From contig JAHBTL010000026.1 of the NCBI GenBank assembly GCA_019638615.1, positions 1 through 64,000 of the forward strand: a stretch of DNA of 64,000 bases, given 5' to 3'. The position numbers and the translations under genes are program-made. The stretch is from Chitinophagaceae bacterium. Lineage in GTDB: Bacteria > Bacteroidota > Bacteroidia > Chitinophagales > Chitinophagaceae. The notes beneath the pieces are model-generated. The model was not told the origin of the DNA, did not search any database, and saw only the letters and a program-made list of their open reading frames with translations. This document shows positions 28,018-35,177 of the stretch, piece after piece (position 1 is the stretch's first letter; every line of letters begins with the position of its first letter).

Positions 28018-28719
28018 TTATTGTATCCATCCAAAATGCATAGATATAGGCATCATGGCAAAAGCGAGCGGAACTATGATAGAGAATACGGTTCCCAGCA
28101 CTTTTACAATTTTTACATAGCGCTGGTTGTGCAGGCCCAACGTACGGAACGCACTGTTAAAGCCATGCAACAAATGGTAAGCGAGGGAAATGCATCCCAG
28201 CACATACAGTATCACTATAAACAGCGACTGAAACACGGTGATCATTTCCGCATATAAATTATGGTATTCTTTACCATCGTATATCACCGGCTGTAATGGC
28301 TGGATATCGGCGATGCCACCCAGCCTGCTGGGTGTCCAGAAATGGTAGATGTGCATAATGAGAAATAAAAGAATTAGGGTGCCCAGCAGGCCCATGCTGC
28401 GACTGTACCATTTGCTGCCCCTGTTTCCCATTGGAACCTGGTACCCGATGCTTCTTTTGCTTCTGTTGTCAAGCTCAAGCACAATGCCCTGTATAATGTG
28501 CAGGATGATACCGATAAAGAGCCCAACTTCCGCGATGCGTATTACCACCGTAGAGCCCATAAAATGGGCGGCTTTATTGAACATTTCGCCATTATCGTTG
28601 GCCCATATACAGGCGTTCAGTCCAACATGTACTATCAAAAAGACGATCAGAGATACGCCTGTAAGCGCCATGATAAACTTTTTGCCTACAGACGACGTGA
28701 AGAGTTGTTTCCAGGTCAT
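28018..28719 (-). CDS. sdhC: succinate dehydrogenase cytochrome b subunit
   Basis: Five hydrophobic helices anchor the complex and bind haem b. Candidate haem histidines are in LIVHVGLNAC, GIILHIIQG, LLFLIMHIYHFW and AYHLLHGFNSA. At 233 residues it is the single-subunit anchor of the Bacteroidota/epsilon type, which couples to menaquinone, so no sdhD is needed. It is the first gene of the operon. Confidence 0.93.
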   Translation of the reverse strand: MTWKQLFTSSVGKKFIMALTGVSLIVFLIVHVGLNACIWANDNGEMFNKAAHFMGSTVVIRIAEVGLFIGIILHIIQGIVLELDNRSKRSIGYQVPMGNRGSKWYSRSMGLLGTLILLFLIMHIYHFWTPSRLGGIADIQPLQPVIYDGKEYHNLYAEMITVFQSLFIVILYVLGCISLAYHLLHGFNSAFRTLGLHNQRYVKIVKVLGTVFSIIVPLAFAMMPISMHFGWIQ

Positions 28720-28749
28720 ATCACAAGAAGTGGTTAATTAGAATCACTG

Positions 28750-28757
28750 CAAAAGTA
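28750..28757 (-). promoter_or_regulatory. -7 element TACTTTTG upstream of sdhC
   Basis: On the minus strand TACTTTTG fully matches TAnnTTTG and would give a 5' leader of about 25 bases before the sdhC ATG at 28719. A clean -33 element was not seen. Confidence 0.45.
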
Positions 28758-28795
28758 ACACACAAACGCTCATAAAAATCAGATTATTGCTTTTT

Positions 28796-29362
28796 TTAAG
28801 CATTCAGCCGTTTAAGGATGGCATCGTTGATGATCTGAAAAAGATGCTGAGGCTGCAGGGTACGCCAGTTGGGGAAGTCCATCAGCTCTACGTACCGGTG
28901 AAGCTTTGCCTTTTTAAAATCATGCTGCGACTGCTCCGGCATATTGAGTATCACTGCCCATCCGTCCTCCTCGCTCAGCTCCTGGAACCAGTCTTCGTAG
29001 TAGCTGTCGTCGCTGCTGTGAAAATTCAATACGTTTTCCGCTATTAATATGAATTTTGTGATGTGTTCGTAAAAAAGCGCGTCGGTTACTTCCCGTCTCA
29101 GTGTTTGAATATCGTTTTCTATCGCATCGTTCCATTCGCCAATCAGTTCAATAACGGCAAAGCCCTGGTCGTAATCTGCATATAGTATTTTCATATACAT
29201 GGTACGGGATCCGAATTCGTCCCATTGCGGATGTATATAATAGTTATAAACAGTCTGGGAAAAAACAAATTCACTGTATTCCCTGCCGAAGAACGGAGAC
29301 CTGGGATCTGTTTCAGCCGTATATAAGTGGCGCCAGTTGTAAAATGGTTCAATATCGTGCAT
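28796..29362 (-). CDS. conserved hypothetical protein, 188 aa
   Basis: I do not recognise the family. The protein is acidic and rich in Tyr, Phe and Trp (YNWRHLYTAETDPRSPFFGR at the N-terminus, SYYEDWFQELSEEDGWAVI in the middle). It has no signal peptide or membrane helix, so it is probably cytosolic. It sits alone between sdhC and the thr operon, with intergenic repeats upstream. The coding is convincing from length and from the absence of a better competing frame. Confidence 0.7.
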   Translation of the reverse strand: MHDIEPFYNWRHLYTAETDPRSPFFGREYSEFVFSQTVYNYYIHPQWDEFGSRTMYMKILYADYDQGFAVIELIGEWNDAIENDIQTLRREVTDALFYEHITKFILIAENVLNFHSSDDSYYEDWFQELSEEDGWAVILNMPEQSQHDFKKAKLHRYVELMDFPNWRTLQPQHLFQIINDAILKRLNA

Positions 29363-29391
29363 GCGTTATCTGCTCTTGCTGCAAATATCGA

Positions 29392-29482
29392 GGTTTCTGG
29401 TTTATGGTTTGAAGTTTCGGGTTTATAGTTTGAAGTTTTATGGAGGGAACAACCAAGACACCAAGACACAAAGTTGCACAAA
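29392..29482. repeat. intergenic repeats: 'gtttatagtttgaag' and 'ccaagacaccaagacac' classes
   Basis: The 28 bases at 29412-29439 are identical to 21482-21509. A second class at about 29450-29482 repeats the word 'ccaagacac'. This is non-coding gap between the 188-residue gene and thrC. Confidence 0.65.
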
Positions 29483-29530
29483 GAAAAACGCAAAATACTA
29501 ACCGTTCTCCGGTAAGCGAGGGCTGTGCTT

Positions 29531-29590
29531 AGGTCTCCTTCCGCCGCGGCGGAGAGGCCGGGAGAGGTTTTCCTTCTTTTCGGGAAGGTT
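29531..29590. repeat. GC-rich hairpin-forming intergenic element next to thrC
   Basis: The element contains the palindrome CCGCCGCGGCGG (29541-29552), a stretch ggagaggccgggagaggttt, and the hairpin CCTTC...GAAGG (29572-29588). It is far richer in GC than its surroundings. Its right edge supplies the thrC stop codon, and the last thrC residues (S-P-S) lie just beyond it. From memory, similar 'ggagaggccgggagagg' elements recur in Bacteroidota genomes, but I cannot search. It could help end the thr transcript. Confidence 0.45.
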
Positions 29591-30887
29591 AGGATGGGCT
29601 TAAATACTCCTTCAGCAATCCGTACTCTGCAGCCATTTCAATGCTCTGTTTTTTAAGCGGCAATATTTGCTGAATCGCTTCCGGTATAGCAACGGCTTCG
29701 TTAATCACGGGCTCCACTACATCGTAGAATTTTACGGGGTGGGCAGTTTCAAGAAAAATGCCTTTATCACCTGCATGCTCACTGAGATAGCGCTGTAATG
29801 CCAGGTATCCCACTGCGCCATGCGGATCGGGCAAATAGCCGATTTGTTTTTTTACCTGTTGCAGCGTGGCTTTGGTTTCTTCATCGGTAATGGTATACCC
29901 TGAAAGTATTTTTTTTAAGCTGATGAAGTTGTTGTCAAACAATTCCAGTACTCTTACAAAATTGCTGGGATTGCCTACATCCATTGCATTGGAGAGTGTG
30001 GCAACAGCCGGGCGTACTTCGTATTTACCATTGTCAAGAAACCGTGGCACTGCATTGTTGGCGTTACAGGCAGCAATAAAATGTTTTACAGGCAGTCCCG
30101 AAAGGTGAGCCAGCATACCGGCGCAAATATTACCGAAATTACCACTGGGCACGCAGATCACCGGCGGCCGGTCTTTTTGCTGCCATTGCCTGTAGGCAAA
30201 AAAATAATAAAACTGCTGAGGCAGCCAGCGGGCTACATTGATAGAGTTGGCGGAAGTCAGGAATTTTTTCTTTGTGAGCTCAGTGTCGGCGAAAGCCTGC
30301 TTCACCATTTGCTGGCAATCGTCAAACGTTCCTTTTACTTCAATAGCAGAGATATTTTTACCGAGCGTTGTCAATTGTTTTTCCTGTACGGAACTTACTT
30401 TACCGGAGGGATATAAGATTACTACTTCAATACCGTCTACATTATAAAAACCATTGGCTACCGCGCCGCCCGTGTCGCCCGAGGTGGCTACCAGCACCGT
30501 TACTTTTTCTCTTTCTTTTTTTGCAAAATAACCCAGACAGCGGCTCATAAACCTTGCGCCCACGTCTTTAAAAGCAAGGGTAGGCCCGTGAAAAAGCTCA
30601 AGCGCATATATATCGTCTGTTACTTTTACAAGCGGAATGGGAAAATCAATTGTTTCTTTCACAATCCTCAGTAAATCAGCTTCGGGGATGTCTTCACCCA
30701 CATAGGGTTGTATCACATCAAAAGCGATTTGCTCATTTGATTTTCCTTCTATACTGTCCATCCAGCTTTTATCCAGTCTGGGCAATGATTTGGGGAAATA
30801 CAATCCCTTATCAGGCGCCTGTCCTTTAATGGTGGCTTCTTTAAAATTTACTTCGGGCGATTGATTGTTTAAACTGTAATATTTCAT
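29589..30887 (-). CDS. thrC: threonine synthase
   Basis: Converts O-phosphohomoserine to threonine, the last step. The PLP lysine is in HGPTLAFKDVGARFM (about residue 105) and the phosphate-binding loop in ATSGDTGGAVANGFY (about 137). YYSLNNQSPEVNFKEA at the N-terminus is the family's opening. I chose ATG 30887 (MKYYSL) rather than the upstream in-frame codon at 30908. It starts 17 bases after the antitoxin-like remnant. At 432 residues it is full length. Confidence 0.94.
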   Translation of the reverse strand: MKYYSLNNQSPEVNFKEATIKGQAPDKGLYFPKSLPRLDKSWMDSIEGKSNEQIAFDVIQPYVGEDIPEADLLRIVKETIDFPIPLVKVTDDIYALELFHGPTLAFKDVGARFMSRCLGYFAKKEREKVTVLVATSGDTGGAVANGFYNVDGIEVVILYPSGKVSSVQEKQLTTLGKNISAIEVKGTFDDCQQMVKQAFADTELTKKKFLTSANSINVARWLPQQFYYFFAYRQWQQKDRPPVICVPSGNFGNICAGMLAHLSGLPVKHFIAACNANNAVPRFLDNGKYEVRPAVATLSNAMDVGNPSNFVRVLELFDNNFISLKKILSGYTITDEETKATLQQVKKQIGYLPDPHGAVGYLALQRYLSEHAGDKGIFLETAHPVKFYDVVEPVINEAVAIPEAIQQILPLKKQSIEMAAEYGLLKEYLSPS

Positions 30888-30904
30888 GATCGGTAAGCTA
30901 ATGA

Positions 30905-31111
30905 TCAATGTTGCTCTATTCTGAATTTTATTGCTTCAACAGGGTCAGGCAAATCTATCGGGAAATGCTCGTCCTCATATTGCTCAATCAGTGAACCCAG
31001 CATTTGCAGCTCATCACCTTCCGGTGTTCCCTTTTTTGCATCAAGAATTTTTTCAAGCCGAAGCATCGCTTCTTCATGATCTTTTTTTGTTTTAACAGCC
31101 TTGATGTTCAT
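30905..31111 (-). pseudogene. N-terminal remnant of a HigA-type (COG5499-like) antitoxin
   Basis: The 68-residue product matches the N-terminal half of HigA-like antitoxins as I know them. The marks are MNIKAVKTKKDHEEAMLRLE, then KKGTPEGDELQMLGSLIEQYEDEH and the PIDLPDPVEAIKFRIEQ segment. In full proteins this is followed by the helix-turn-helix. Here a TGA comes right at the junction, and no helix-turn-helix is encoded in any frame before thrC. No toxin gene is adjacent. It sits between thrB and thrC, 17 bases before thrC, and may now act only as a translated spacer. Confidence 0.6.
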
Positions 31112-31168
31112 ACTAAATTATTTTGCGTTTATATGATACAATATGATGCTTTGATCATCTTTTGCCAT

Positions 31169-32119
31169 CTATTCAACCACCTTTACTCCCTGGGTGTTTA
31201 TGGTCGTTACATAAGTATGATAATCAATACCGGTTTTGGTATATACTTCCTGCATCGCGTTTTCCACTGCAAACGCCGCAGCTTCATTTTTACTCAACAT
31301 AAATATGGATGGGCCCGAACCGGAAATACCACCGCCCAATGCGCCGGCTTCCAGGCTTTTCGCTTTTACCTCGGCAAAGGCGGGGATAAGAATACTCCTA
31401 ACCGGCTCAATCAACACATCTTCCAGCGATCTGCTGATAAGCTTATAATCACTTTTCATTAAACCGGCTACCAGTCCCGCTATATTGCCCCATTGCCTGA
31501 TAGCATCTTTCAGCAATATCTGCTTTTTTAGTATCTGCCTGGCATCTTCAGTACGCACTTCAATTTGCGGATGTACTACGGTTACGTATAGTGGCGGAGA
31601 CGGCACACTGATGATATCAAGCGGCATAATACTTCTTATCAATGTAACGCCTCCTATTATACAGGGTGCAATATTATCCGCATGTTTTACACCCGAGGCT
31701 AATTTCTCACCAAACATGGCCATCTGTACCAGGTCATCATTTTTGAAAATATTGCCCAATAAATGATTGGCTGCTACTACGGCGCCGGCAGAACTTGCAG
31801 CGCTGGAACCCACCCCGCTGCCGGGTTTGATACGTTTTTCAATGGTAATGTCAAAGCCTGTTTTATTGTCCAGTTGCGCGATCATTTCCAGCAATGCAAC
31901 GCCTGTAACATTTCTTTCCGGTTCTGTTGGCAGATCATAGCTGTCAATATTGTGTATCACTACGGTCGGCTCTTCAATCAGCTTGATGGTCATTATATCA
32001 TAAGGATCGTTCAACGCCAGCCCCAGCACATCAAACCCGCAAACCATGTTGGCTACTGTGCCAGGCGCGTGTACGGTAAACGATTTACCTTGTGCCTTGT
32101 TTATTGCTTCATCTACCAT
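31169..32119 (-). CDS. thrB: homoserine kinase
   Basis: ATP-dependent phosphorylation of homoserine. It is a GHMP kinase whose ATP loop is visible as KPGSGVGSSAASSAGAVVAAN (about residues 86-106). The N-terminus has VHAPGTVANMVCGFDVLG, and the C-terminal GGGISGSGPSIFML is the third GHMP motif. At 316 residues it is the usual length. It follows thrA after 143 bases filled by intergenic repeats. Confidence 0.94.
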   Translation of the reverse strand: MVDEAINKAQGKSFTVHAPGTVANMVCGFDVLGLALNDPYDIMTIKLIEEPTVVIHNIDSYDLPTEPERNVTGVALLEMIAQLDNKTGFDITIEKRIKPGSGVGSSAASSAGAVVAANHLLGNIFKNDDLVQMAMFGEKLASGVKHADNIAPCIIGGVTLIRSIMPLDIISVPSPPLYVTVVHPQIEVRTEDARQILKKQILLKDAIRQWGNIAGLVAGLMKSDYKLISRSLEDVLIEPVRSILIPAFAEVKAKSLEAGALGGGISGSGPSIFMLSKNEAAAFAVENAMQEVYTKTGIDYHTYVTTINTQGVKVVE

Positions 32120-32240
32120 TTGAGATTTGAAATTTGAGATTTGAAATTTGTGGTTTATGGTTTGTAGTCTGTAGTTTGCGGTTTAATAATAAACTATAAA
32201 TCCCAAACCTGAAACTTGTAACCTGCAACCAGCTTACACC
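32120..32240. repeat. composite intergenic repeat block inside the thr operon
   Basis: The 24 bases at 32124-32147 are the exact reverse complement of 37920-37943 and 60459-60482. The 19 bases at 32212-32230 are the exact reverse complement of 21469-21487. Between these are 'gtttatggtttgtag' words and their opposite-strand forms (aataaactataaatcc). The block separates thrA from thrB without any gene. Confidence 0.7.
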
Positions 32241-32262
32241 CTATGCCTCATACCCCCCACCT

Positions 32263-34707
32263 TCACTGCGCTGCTGCCCTTATAATATCCGCAAACACAC
32301 CGGAAGCAGTTACTTCAGCGCCGGCTCCTGCGCCTTTCACCACCAGGGGCTGCAGCGGGTAACGATCGGTATAAAACAATACCACGTTGTCTTTTCCATA
32401 CAAATGGTATAAGTCGTGCTGCGGAGGAATGTGTTGCAATCCTACCGATGCCCTGCCATTTTCGTATTGGGCCACAAATTTAAGCTTACTCTTTTCAGCT
32501 TCTGCTTTCCTGAACAGGTTTTTGAAATGCGCTTCATTTTCTTTCAACGCTTTATAAAAAGCATCCACATTGCCCTGCATGCAGCTCTCGGGCAAAAAAC
32601 CATTGCAGGTAATCTCTTCCATTTCCAACTGAGCGCCCGATTCGCGCGCCAGGATCATAATTTTCCGCATTACATCTTTTCCGCTCAGGTCAAGCCGTGG
32701 ATCGGGTTCCGTATAGCCTTCATCCTGCGCCTGCTTCACTATTTCCGCAAAAGTTTTTTCGCCATTGTAGTTATTAAAAACAAAATTGAGCGTACCGCTT
32801 AAAACCGCTTCAATGCGGTTGATCCTGTCGCCGCTGCGCATCAGGTCGTTGAGCGTGCCAATCACAGGAAGCGCAGCCCCCACATTGGTTTCAAACAGGA
32901 ACAGGCAATTGTAAGAACGCGCCATGTCCTTGAGCTTTTTGTAATAAGCATAATGGGAAGAAGCCGCTATTTTGTTGCAGGCTACCACCGAAACGCTTTT
33001 TTGCAGCAAACGGTCATAAACAGACGCTACGGAATCGCTGGCGGTGATGTCAACAAAAATGGAATTGCGGGAATTTTTGCTGAGTATGATATTGACAAAT
33101 TCGTCGATGCTTGCTGTTTCGCCTCCCTCAAGCTTTTCCTGCCAGATATTAAAGTCGATGCCATTGTCGTCTATTATCATTTTTCTGCTATTGGCAAGAC
33201 CGACTACTTTCACATTCAAACGCAAATGCTGGCTTAGCCAGGATTGCTGCTGCTTTAACTGTTGTAACAGCTTGCTGCCTACGTTGCCGGTGCCGGCAAT
33301 GAACAGGTGAATTTGTTTGGAAGTGGTTTCAAAAAATTCTTCGTGCAGGATATTGATGGACTTTCTTACATCTTTGGTGGCTACTACGGCGGAAATATTC
33401 CTTTCTGAAGATCCCTGTGCTATGGCGCGTACGTTCACGCCGTTACGCCCCAACGCTCCGAACATTTTGCCACTGATACCGGGATGGCTCTTCATGTTTT
33501 CTCCCACCAGTGCTACAATGGAAAGGTCTGCTTCAATGGCAAGGGGTTGCACCTTTTCCATGGTTATTTCATCAGCGAATGTTTGGTCCACCACGTCTTT
33601 GGCTTTTGGGGCATAAGGCGCTTCAACGCCTACGCAAATGGAATGTTCCGATGATCCCTGTGTAATAAGAATGACATTGATCTGCGCCTGCGACAGCGCT
33701 TCAAACAAACGCCTTGAAAAACCAGGCACTCCTACCATGCCGCTTCCTTCCAGGCTTAGCAGGGCTATGTTGCTGATACTGGAAATTCCCCTGATCGCGT
33801 TATCGTTGGGGCCGGCAGTTTTTCCTATGATCGTTCCCGGATCTTCAGGAGCGAAAGTATTTTTGATGATAACCGGTATTCCCTTGCCGAGCACGGGTTG
33901 TATAGTAGGGGGATACAATACTTTAGCGCCGAAGTGCGATAGTTCCATCGCTTCCTGGTACGATATGGAAGGAATGACTTTAGCTCCGCTTACCCAGCGC
34001 GGATCGGCCGTCATCATACCCGATACATCTGTCCAGATTTCGAGCAGCTCCGCATCAACGGCGGCTGCCAGTATGGCTGCGGTATAATCCGACCCGCCCC
34101 TTCCCAATGTAGTGGTTTCATTGTTGACATCTGCTGCAATAAACCCCGGCACAATTACCAACTGTTCTTTCCAGGTTGCAATGAAATCGCTGATAAGCAT
34201 TCGCGTAGCCGCGGCATTAACTACCGCGTTGCCAAAGCTGGTATTGGTTTGAATAAGCCTGCGCGCATCTTTCCACAATGCATTGATCCCTGCATTGTTA
34301 AAAGCCGCGGCGATTATTTGCGAAGACAACAGCTCTCCAAAGCAGGCAATGCGGTCTTTGGTGCGGGAAGAAAGCTCGCCCAGCAGGAAAACGCCATTGC
34401 AAACGTCCTCGATTTCATTGCACATTTTTTTTACCAGGCTCAGCACGCTGCTCTGGTTCTGTACCGGTACCAGTTGCTTTACTGCATCCAGGTGCCGTTG
34501 TTCAATGCGCAGCAGCTCTTCTTTGAACAGTTCGTTCGATTGGGCTGCCAGTTGCCCTGCATTCAGCAATGCGTCTGTAGTACCTCCTAATGCCGAAACC
34601 ACCACGATGGTTTTTCCTTTCTCAAGTCTCTTTTTTACAATGTCAATTACTTTTTTAATATTATCGGCGCTTCCAACAGAAGTACCACCGAATTTCAACA
34701 CCTGCAT
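32263..34707 (-). CDS. thrA: bifunctional aspartokinase / homoserine dehydrogenase
   Basis: Phosphorylates aspartate and, with a second domain, reduces aspartate semialdehyde to homoserine. The kinase domain starts at MQVLKFGGTSVGS, with LGRGGSDYTAAILAAA near residue 210. Two ACT segments follow (about 315-450; IALLSLEGSGMVGVPG and LSIVALVGENM). The NAD(P)-binding dehydrogenase domain opens with FIAGTGNVGSKLLQQLK (about 465) and shows GTLNFVFNNY and GYTEPDPRLDLSG. At 814 residues it is the enterobacterial-type fusion. It is the first structural gene after the thr leader. Confidence 0.96.
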   Translation of the reverse strand: MQVLKFGGTSVGSADNIKKVIDIVKKRLEKGKTIVVVSALGGTTDALLNAGQLAAQSNELFKEELLRIEQRHLDAVKQLVPVQNQSSVLSLVKKMCNEIEDVCNGVFLLGELSSRTKDRIACFGELLSSQIIAAAFNNAGINALWKDARRLIQTNTSFGNAVVNAAATRMLISDFIATWKEQLVIVPGFIAADVNNETTTLGRGGSDYTAAILAAAVDAELLEIWTDVSGMMTADPRWVSGAKVIPSISYQEAMELSHFGAKVLYPPTIQPVLGKGIPVIIKNTFAPEDPGTIIGKTAGPNDNAIRGISSISNIALLSLEGSGMVGVPGFSRRLFEALSQAQINVILITQGSSEHSICVGVEAPYAPKAKDVVDQTFADEITMEKVQPLAIEADLSIVALVGENMKSHPGISGKMFGALGRNGVNVRAIAQGSSERNISAVVATKDVRKSINILHEEFFETTSKQIHLFIAGTGNVGSKLLQQLKQQQSWLSQHLRLNVKVVGLANSRKMIIDDNGIDFNIWQEKLEGGETASIDEFVNIILSKNSRNSIFVDITASDSVASVYDRLLQKSVSVVACNKIAASSHYAYYKKLKDMARSYNCLFLFETNVGAALPVIGTLNDLMRSGDRINRIEAVLSGTLNFVFNNYNGEKTFAEIVKQAQDEGYTEPDPRLDLSGKDVMRKIMILARESGAQLEMEEITCNGFLPESCMQGNVDAFYKALKENEAHFKNLFRKAEAEKSKLKFVAQYENGRASVGLQHIPPQHDLYHLYGKDNVVLFYTDRYPLQPLVVKGAGAGAEVTASGVFADIIRAAAQ

Positions 34708-34746
34708 ATTTTGTTTTTTGAATAGTAAGTATTAAACAACAACCTT

Positions 34747-34766
34747 ATTCATCTTTCCTGATGAAT
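34747..34766 (-). terminator. weak hairpin after the thr leader (possible attenuator terminator)
   Basis: ATTCATC pairs with GATGAAT (7 bp, 6-base loop) and is followed by a T-rich stretch (aaggttgttgttt). It lies in the right place for an attenuator terminator, about 40 bases before thrA. The stem is AT-rich and the T-run is broken, so this assignment is uncertain. Confidence 0.3.
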
Positions 34767-34803
34767 GCAGCTGAACGCCCATGGGATGATATACATAACG
34801 ATT

Positions 34804-34819
34804 ACCCTCACACGAGGGT
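34804..34819 (-). promoter_or_regulatory. hairpin spanning the thr leader stop codon
   Basis: On the minus strand ACCCTC-GTGT-GAGGGT is a perfect 6-bp hairpin that contains the last leader codons and the TGA. In attenuators a hairpin here is the usual pause or competing structure, opened by the translating ribosome. I could not draw a convincing full antiterminator partner. Confidence 0.5.
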
Positions 34820-34906
34820 CGTAATGGTTGTAGTGGTAATAATGGTACTTCTTCCTGCAATACCTGCAGCTAGGGAAGACAATGTAATTGAAGACAACAG
34901 TACCAT
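34808..34906 (-). CDS. thrL: thr operon leader peptide (attenuator), 32 aa
   Basis: A 33-codon minus-strand ORF encodes 32 residues, of which residues 21-30 read T-I-I-T-T-T-T-I-T-T. It ends 100 bases before thrA. Threonine/isoleucine runs in a short ORF before thrA are the hallmark of the enterobacterial thr attenuator, since isoleucine is made from threonine. A promoter lies just upstream. The identical position and composition make chance very unlikely, even though the terminator is weak. Confidence 0.88.
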   Translation of the reverse strand: MVLLSSITLSSLAAGIAGRSTIITTTTITTLV

Positions 34907-34922
34907 TTTGCTTTAATGGCGC

Positions 34923-34953
34923 CGAAGGTATAACAGAAAAGATAAATTACAAA
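34923..34953 (-). promoter_or_regulatory. promoter of the thr leader (TTTG-N19-TACCTTCG)
   Basis: On the minus strand TTTG (34953-34950), 19 bases, then TACCTTCG (34930-34923) copies the layout before the ilv leader, including the same TTCG departure from TAnnTTTG. The start site would be about 10 bases before the leader ATG at 34906. Confidence 0.5.
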
Positions 34954-35177
34954 TAAAATTATTAATTTAAATAAATACCGGTATTTAATGCCCGGATGTG
35001 CACCAGTTCACAGGTTTTTATTAAAAATATCTATCATTATGGGTATTTCCTTTTTTTTTAACTAATTTCATGCGCTTATTTACCGCTTGCTTGTCCCAAT
35101 AAACTTTGTGCTTTGCCGCATTTGGGCGGCAGGACAGTGTTTTAATTAATAAACTCATCAATCAGTAATATCAACTC
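34954..35177. other. AT-rich divergent gap between the thr leader and ppc
   Basis: It contains no ORF or clear repeat. On the + strand AATAAACTTTG at about 35098-35108 resembles a -7 element with one extra base and could serve ppc. The opposite-strand thr promoter begins at its left edge, so thr and ppc share one control region. Confidence 0.4.
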
